In this document: piece by piece, positions 59,475 through 64,000 of the stretch
Layout: each line of letters starts with the position of its first letter
How positions within the stretch are numbered: the stretch's first letter is position 1
NCBI RefSeq assembly: GCF_002813375.1
Contig: NZ_PHUJ01000003.1
Location: 4,402,001 to 4,466,000 of the forward strand
Reading direction: 5' to 3'
Source: Pseudonocardia alni
GTDB taxonomy: Bacteria > Actinomycetota > Actinomycetes > Mycobacteriales > Pseudonocardiaceae
DNA length: 64,000 nucleotides
Position numbers and translations under genes: made by a program
Notes under the pieces: generated by a model
What the model was told of the DNA's origin: nothing
The model's input: the letters and a program-made list of their open reading frames with translations, nothing else
Databases searched by the model: none

Positions 59475-61142
59475 TCAGACCACCGTCTCCGGATCGCCGG
59501 GGTGCCCCGTGGCCCCCGGCAGCGCGGCGGCGTGCGCGCGCAGCCGGTAGCGCTGGATCTTCCCGGTGGGGGTCTTGGGCAGCTCGTCGACGGTGACCAC
59601 GGCGCGCGGCCGCTTGAACGAGGCCAGCCCCTCGCGGCAGAACGCGACCAGCTCGGCCTCCGACGGCGCCGCCGCCGGGTCGCGGGGCACGACGAACGCG
59701 ACCGGCTTGTCCAGCCCGTCGTCGTCCGGGATCCCGACGACGACCGCCTCCGCGAGCCCCGGATGCTCCAGCAGGCGGGTCTCGACCTCGCCGGGGGAGA
59801 CCCAGATACCCCCGACCTTGAGGACGTCGTCGGCCCGGCCCAGGCAGGTCCACGACCCGTCCTCGCCGCGGACGTACTGGTCTCCGGTGCGCATCCAGCG
59901 GCCCTGGAACACCGCGCGGTTGATCTCCGTACGGCACCAGTAGCCGGTGCACACCGAGTCGCCCGCGACGTAGAGCATGCCCTGCTCGCCGGGGCCGTCG
60001 ATGACGCTGCCGTCCGGCCGTCGCAGCTCCACCTCGTAGCCGGGGACCGGGAAGCCGGAGCTCCCCGGCACGACCTCGCCCGGCCGGTTGGAGATGAAGA
60101 TGTGCAGTGCCTCGGTGGAGCCGATCCCGTCCAGGACCTCGAAGCCGTAGCGGCCGAGGACGCCGTGGAACATCCGCGCGGGCAGCGCCTCGCCCGCCGA
60201 CGCGCCGCGGCGCACGGTGGCGAACCGCTCGCGCGGCAGCTCGGCGGCGATCATCGGGCCCCAGAAGCTGGGGACGGCGAAGAACAGCGTCGCGCCGTGC
60301 TGCTCGGCGAGGCGGGAGTAGTGCTCGGGGTTCGGCCGGGACGGTTCCAGGACGGTGCAGGCGCCGACCGAGAGCGGGAAGAACATCGAGTTGCCGATGC
60401 CGTAGGCGAAGAACAGCTTCGCGACCGACAGGCAGACGTCGTCGCGGTGGATTCCGAGGACCTGGCGGCCGTAGGTGTCGGCGACGAACCGGATGTCGTC
60501 GTGGCGGTGCATGGCGCCCTTGGGCTTGCCGGTCGTGCCCGAGGTGTAGAGCCAGAGCGCCTGGGACTCCCCCCAGGTCGGGTGCGGCTCGGGCAGCGGG
60601 TCGGCGCCGTCGAGCAGGGCGTCCCAGGTCAGGGAGGTGACCCCGGCGACCAGCGGGTCGGCCCCGGTCAGTACGACGCGCTCCAGGTCGGGCGCCCCCG
60701 CGACGGCCTCGGTGAGGTGCTCGGCGAACGTCTCGCCGCCGATCACGGTGGTCGCCCGCGAGTCCCGGACGAGCACGGCGAGCTCGCGTCCGGTCAGCAT
60801 CGTCGAACACGGCACGGCGACCGCGCCGGCCCACAGGGTCGCGAGGATCGCGGTGAACAGCTCGACGTCGTCGGGCATCACGAGCAGCACGCGCTGCTCG
60901 GGCCGCACGCCGGCCCGGCGCAGGGCCCCGGCGACGAGCCGTACCCGGTCGGTCAGTGCGGCGTAGGTGAGCGAGCCACCGGGGAACCGGACGGCGGTGC
61001 GGTGTCCGTCCCCGGCCTCGACCCGCGCGGCGGTGAGGTGCGCGGCGGCGTTGAACGCCGCCGGCGCCTGCTGCGCGCTGCGGGGGACGGGCACGGTGGT
61101 GTGGGCGGGATCGACGTTGTCGACGCTGACGACATCGGCCAT
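59475..61142 (-). CDS. Benzoate-CoA ligase
   Basis: A 555-residue ANL ligase of the BadA/BclA group that converts benzoate to benzoyl-CoA for BoxAB. The phosphate loop LYTSGTTGKPKGAMHRHDD near residue 200 and VCLSVAKLFFAYGIGNSMFFPLSVGA, the aromatic-pocket helix typical of benzoate-CoA ligases, are diagnostic. Also seen are DGIGSTEALHIFISNRPG, RTGDQYVR, GRADDVLKVGGIWVSPGEVE and the catalytic Lys in LPKTPTGKIQRYRLR. GAGCCACC-type spacing before the ATG at 61142 is weak. An inverted repeat lies upstream. Confidence 0.92.
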   Translation of the reverse strand: MADVVSVDNVDPAHTTVPVPRSAQQAPAAFNAAAHLTAARVEAGDGHRTAVRFPGGSLTYAALTDRVRLVAGALRRAGVRPEQRVLLVMPDDVELFTAILATLWAGAVAVPCSTMLTGRELAVLVRDSRATTVIGGETFAEHLTEAVAGAPDLERVVLTGADPLVAGVTSLTWDALLDGADPLPEPHPTWGESQALWLYTSGTTGKPKGAMHRHDDIRFVADTYGRQVLGIHRDDVCLSVAKLFFAYGIGNSMFFPLSVGACTVLEPSRPNPEHYSRLAEQHGATLFFAVPSFWGPMIAAELPRERFATVRRGASAGEALPARMFHGVLGRYGFEVLDGIGSTEALHIFISNRPGEVVPGSSGFPVPGYEVELRRPDGSVIDGPGEQGMLYVAGDSVCTGYWCRTEINRAVFQGRWMRTGDQYVRGEDGSWTCLGRADDVLKVGGIWVSPGEVETRLLEHPGLAEAVVVGIPDDDGLDKPVAFVVPRDPAAAPSEAELVAFCREGLASFKRPRAVVTVDELPKTPTGKIQRYRLRAHAAALPGATGHPGDPETVV

Positions 61143-61180
61143 GGTGGGTGGCTCCTGTGCCGGTTCGGGGACCTGTGATG

Positions 61181-61215
61181 CTACACACATCGGACGGCGC
61201 GTCAACGGTGTGTAG
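61181..61215. promoter_or_regulatory. Inverted repeat upstream of benzoate-CoA ligase
   Basis: CTACACAC (61181-61188) and GTGTGTAG (61208-61215), perfect 8-bp arms 19 bases apart (centre-to-centre 27), 39 bases upstream of the ligase start and 55 bases before the divergent PIG-L gene. A candidate repressor site for the benzoate genes. Confidence 0.55.
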
Positions 61216-61269
61216 ATCGACGACGGGCCGGTGCGGGGCGGCCGGGACCGGCTCCTAGGCTCACCGTCC

Positions 61270-62073
61270 GTGGGGACCCTCGTCAGCTTCCATGCCCATC
61301 CCGACGACGAGTCGATCGGCACCGCCGGCACGCTCGCCAAGGCCGCCGCGCTCGGCCACCGCGTCGTCCTCGTCTTCGCCACCCGTGGCGAGCTGGGGGA
61401 GCCGGTACCCGGCGTCCTGGCCGAAGGGGAGCAGCTGCCGGTCCGCCGCTCCGCGGAGTGCCACGCCTCGGCCCGCGCCCTCGGCGTCGCCCGCGTGGAG
61501 TTCCTCGGCTACGTCGACTCCGGGATGATGGGCGAGCCCAGCAACGACGCCCCCTACTGCTTCTGGCAGGCCCCGGTGGAGCATGCGGCCAAGAGGCTCG
61601 CGCTGATCCTCGAGGAGGAGGAGGCCGACGTCCTCACCACCTACGACGACAACGGCGGCTACGGCCACCCCGACCACATCCAGGTGCACCGGGTGGGCGC
61701 CCGCGCGGGCGAGCTCGCCGGGGTGCCGGTCGTCGCGCAGAACACCACCAACCGGGACTGGCTGCTGCGCGGGATGAAGGGGCTGCGCGCCGACGGCGGC
61801 GCCGACTTCTCCCTCGACATCCCCGACGACCCGTCGTTCGGCAAGCCCGAGTCCGAGATCACCCACCGGGTCGAGGCCGTCGAGTACGCCGAGACCAAGC
61901 GGGCCTCGATGCGGGCGCACGCCAGCCAGATGGGCCCCGACCACTTCATGCTGACGATGCCGGACCCGGTGTTCGCGATGGGGCTGGGCACCGAGTTCTA
62001 CATCGTCGACGCGCAGCCCAACCCGGCCACCGCGCCCGAGATCTGGACCGAGGTCTTCGAGCCGCTCAGGTGA
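61270..62073 (+). CDS. PIG-L family zinc deacetylase/amidase
   Basis: A 267-residue LmbE-like protein. The zinc motif AHPDDESIGTAGTLA begins near residue 8, and the third ligand is in GGYGHPDHIQVHRVG near 132. The family includes MshB and mycothiol S-conjugate amidase Mca in actinobacteria, which detoxify or build mycothiol; this length fits either. The GTG at 61270 directly precedes LVSFHAHPDDE. The gene is divergent from the benzoate-CoA ligase. Its 3' end overlaps the convergent acyltransferase by eight bases. Confidence 0.87.
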   Translation: MGTLVSFHAHPDDESIGTAGTLAKAAALGHRVVLVFATRGELGEPVPGVLAEGEQLPVRRSAECHASARALGVARVEFLGYVDSGMMGEPSNDAPYCFWQAPVEHAAKRLALILEEEEADVLTTYDDNGGYGHPDHIQVHRVGARAGELAGVPVVAQNTTNRDWLLRGMKGLRADGGADFSLDIPDDPSFGKPESEITHRVEAVEYAETKRASMRAHASQMGPDHFMLTMPDPVFAMGLGTEFYIVDAQPNPATAPEIWTEVFEPLR

Positions 62074-63205
62074 CGCCCGCGCGCCGGTCCCACGCCCGCA
62101 TCAGCGCGGCGTGGGCCGGGCGTTCCACCAGCCGGGTCAGCACCCAGCCGAGCAGCACCGCCGTCGCCAGCATCGCCGCGGACTGCAGCAGCGGCCCGGC
62201 GCCGAGGTCCTGCAGCCGGCGCATCAGCACGTAGCCGACGGTCTGGTGCACCAGGTAGACGCCGTAGGAGATGCCGGCGAGCCTGCGCGCCGCCGTCGCC
62301 AGCGGGGCGGGCATCCGCGAGCCCCGCCGGGGCAGCCGGGCCACCACGGCGACGAGCGCGATCCCGGCGCAGACCAGCGCGGCGGCGACCGCGTCGAGGT
62401 GGTCGATGTCGATCCGCACGACGCCGTCGGGCCCCGGCTCGAGGCCGTGCACGAACTGGGCCAGGCCGCACACCGCGAGCAGGGCGATCGCGTGCGGGGT
62501 GCGCATCCGCCGGGTTGACCACAGCCACACCGCGATCCCGGCCACGAACAGGTGCAACCGGTGGAACCCCAGCCCGTCGACGACGGTCCGGTACCACCAC
62601 GGCGGGTCGGCGACGTCGCCCGGCCGCGCCCGCAGCGGCCACAGCAGCAGCGGGACGACCACCATCGCCCACAGCAGCACCCGCAGCCGCGGCCCGTACC
62701 CCCAGCGCGTCACGCTCAGCACCGCGGCGGCGGTGAACGCCATCAGCTGCAGGGGCAACGTCCAGAACGCCGGGTCGAGCCACGGGTAGCGCTCGGTGTC
62801 CCAGTTCCCCAGCATCAGCCAGTTGACGACCATCTCCCGGGCCGGCGGCGACGCCCAGTCCGGCGGGGACACGAAGCGCAGGGCCACCCAGGCCAGCGGC
62901 ACCGCGACGACGAACGCCGGCAGCAGCCGCGCGACCCGCCCCCACCAGTAGCGCCCGGGGGAGTGGCGGCCGAGCGTCGCGCAGGCGAAGTAGGCCGAGA
63001 CGACCAGCAGCAGGCTCGCCCCGACCTGGTGGTCGAAGGAGACGCTGCGCGGCGCCAGCTCCGGGTGGAGCACCGGGCCGAGGTGCGTGGCGTGGTAGAG
63101 CACGACCAGCAGCACGAAGGTGCTGCGCAGTACGTCCCAGCCGGGCTCCCGGCGACGGGTCCCCGGCGGGGGTGTCGGAACCACCACATCTCCACCGTCG
63201 CACAC
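62066..63205 (-). CDS. Acyltransferase 3 family membrane protein (OafA/YrhL-like)
   Basis: A 379-residue polytopic protein with about ten helices. The opening EPGWDVLRSTFVLLVVLYHATHLG is the family's R/K-x(10)-H signature; the conserved His lies near residue 38. A cytoplasmic loop RYWWGRVARLLPAF follows, then SYGVYLVHQTVGYVL near 310. Such enzymes transfer acyl groups to surface sugars, lipids or antibiotics. No SGNH domain is attached. A second GTG seven codons in is an alternative start. Confidence 0.87.
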   Translation of the reverse strand: MCDGGDVVVPTPPPGTRRREPGWDVLRSTFVLLVVLYHATHLGPVLHPELAPRSVSFDHQVGASLLLVVSAYFACATLGRHSPGRYWWGRVARLLPAFVVAVPLAWVALRFVSPPDWASPPAREMVVNWLMLGNWDTERYPWLDPAFWTLPLQLMAFTAAAVLSVTRWGYGPRLRVLLWAMVVVPLLLWPLRARPGDVADPPWWYRTVVDGLGFHRLHLFVAGIAVWLWSTRRMRTPHAIALLAVCGLAQFVHGLEPGPDGVVRIDIDHLDAVAAALVCAGIALVAVVARLPRRGSRMPAPLATAARRLAGISYGVYLVHQTVGYVLMRRLQDLGAGPLLQSAAMLATAVLLGWVLTRLVERPAHAALMRAWDRRAGVT

Positions 63206-63424
63206 CGCCGGCGACCTGTTGATCCGGGTGAAGGGCGCCCTGAGTGCGCGGTCGGGGGCTGTCGGTTCTACTCTCCGTAGAGCACAATCGGCGCGCGCCG
63301 TGCGACGAGCCGGGACCCACGGAGTGGATCTCCCGGACCGGACGGGCGCCGCTCGCCGGTCGGGAAGTAGAGTCTGCCCGTCCGCGAGGACGTGCTCAGG
63401 TCAGGCAAGTGCATGGAGGCCCAG

Positions 63425-64000
63425 GTGACAGCCGTCGAGCCCAAGCCGATCTCGACGCGCCCGTATCCGGCGCGGCGTGAGGGCAAGGGATCCACGTTCC
63501 TCAAGATGTTGAGGACGACGGACCCGAAGGACATCGCGATCCTCTATCTGACGACGTCGTTCGGCTTCTTCGCCGTCGGCGGGGTCATGGCGCTGCTGAT
63601 CCGCGCCGAGCTCGCGCGGCCGGAACTGCAGTTCCTGTCGACCGAGCAGTACAACCAGCTGTTCACCATGCACGGCACGATCATGCTGCTGCTGTTCGCG
63701 ACGCCGATCGTCTTCGGTTTCGCGAACTACATCGTGCCGCTGCAGATCGGTGCCCCCGACGTCGCGTTCCCGCGGCTCAACTCGTTCTCGTACTGGCTGT
63801 ACCTGTTCGGCGGCCTCATCGTCGTCTCCGGCTTCCTGACCCCCGGTGGTGCCGCCGACTTCGGCTGGTTCGCCTACACCCCGCTGTCGGACGCGGTGCG
63901 TTCGCCGGGGCCGGGCGGTGACCTCTGGATCATGGGGCTGGTCGTCTCCGGCCTGGGCACGATCCTGGGTGGCGTCAACTTCGTGACGACCATCGTCTGC
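63425..64000 (+). CDS. ctaD: Cytochrome c oxidase subunit I (CtaD), N-terminal part
   Basis: The first 192 codons of an aa3-type haem-copper oxidase subunit; the gene continues beyond the right edge. The start VTAVEPKPISTRPYPARREGKG resembles mycobacterial CtaD. Helix 1 is ILYLTTSFGFFAVGGVMALLIRAELA. It is followed by the haem a ligand His in LFTMHGTIMLLLFATPIVFGFANYIVPLQIGAPDVAFPRLN. The GTG at 63425 with GGAGG five bases upstream is preferred over the in-frame ATG at 63413. The interval 63206-63424 holds no gene I can support. Confidence 0.93.
   Translation, partial: MTAVEPKPISTRPYPARREGKGSTFLKMLRTTDPKDIAILYLTTSFGFFAVGGVMALLIRAELARPELQFLSTEQYNQLFTMHGTIMLLLFATPIVFGFANYIVPLQIGAPDVAFPRLNSFSYWLYLFGGLIVVSGFLTPGGAADFGWFAYTPLSDAVRSPGPGGDLWIMGLVVSGLGTILGGVNFVTTIVC

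Overview
The window comes from a very high-G+C actinobacterium. GTG starts and 4-base ATGA/GTGA gene overlaps are common. The gene content fits Pseudonocardiaceae: aerobic benzoate and nicotinate catabolism, a SigB/SigF-type sigma factor, DUF574 and DUF6131 families, and a PIG-L amidase of the kind found in mycothiol producers. Pseudonocardia is my best guess, and that is inference. I saw no rRNA, tRNA, CRISPR array or insertion sequence. Most of the window looks like metabolic chromosome, with one biosynthetic cluster cut by the left edge.

Layout. 1-4.6 kb: the right end of a biosynthetic operon (3' end of a KAS III-like gene, two cytochromes P450, a methyltransferase, a Rieske oxygenase). 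4.9-7.9 kb: proton-translocating transhydrogenase pntAB. 8-10.8 kb: an anti-sigma kinase divergent from its likely sigma factor, then a Lys/Ala/Glu-rich protein. 10.9-14.4 kb: cobalt ECF transporter cbiMNQO plus a DUF574 methyltransferase. 14.4-24.6 kb: a dienoyl-CoA isomerase-like crotonase, an MFS exporter with an RNA methylase, an acyl-CoA ligase, an MFS/ROK divergent pair, pyruvate oxidase, a 51-residue membrane protein, and a BKACE enzyme beside an exported chorismate mutase.

25.2-40.6 kb is the centre of interest: an apparently complete aerobic nicotinate pathway in two divergent blocks. nicX-nicE is on the plus strand. nicC, an MFS transporter, a three-subunit molybdenum hydroxylase, nicF and nicD form an overlapping minus-strand operon. 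A MarR regulator lies upstream of nicC. The two blocks carry an identical 32-bp promoter/operator element (25267-25298 and, inverted, 40029-40060). Together they would import nicotinate and convert it through 6-hydroxynicotinate, 2,5-dihydroxypyridine, N-formylmaleamate, maleamate and maleate to fumarate. Between the blocks sits an operon of GntR regulator, ADP-ribosylglycohydrolase, NCS1 permease and PfkB kinase. It parallels E. coli yegW/yegTUV but has a different transporter.

40.7-64 kb: a TetR regulator facing a short-chain dehydrogenase that lacks the catalytic Tyr and Lys, with two tandem palindromic operators between them; an alpha-glucosidase/LacI pair; a copper-type P-ATPase with a CsoR-like box; lipoproteins, esterase, glycosyltransferase, secreted peptidase and membrane redox genes; the benzoyl-CoA epoxidation genes boxC-boxB with benzoate-CoA ligase; a PIG-L amidase; an acyltransferase; and the start of ctaD running off the right edge.
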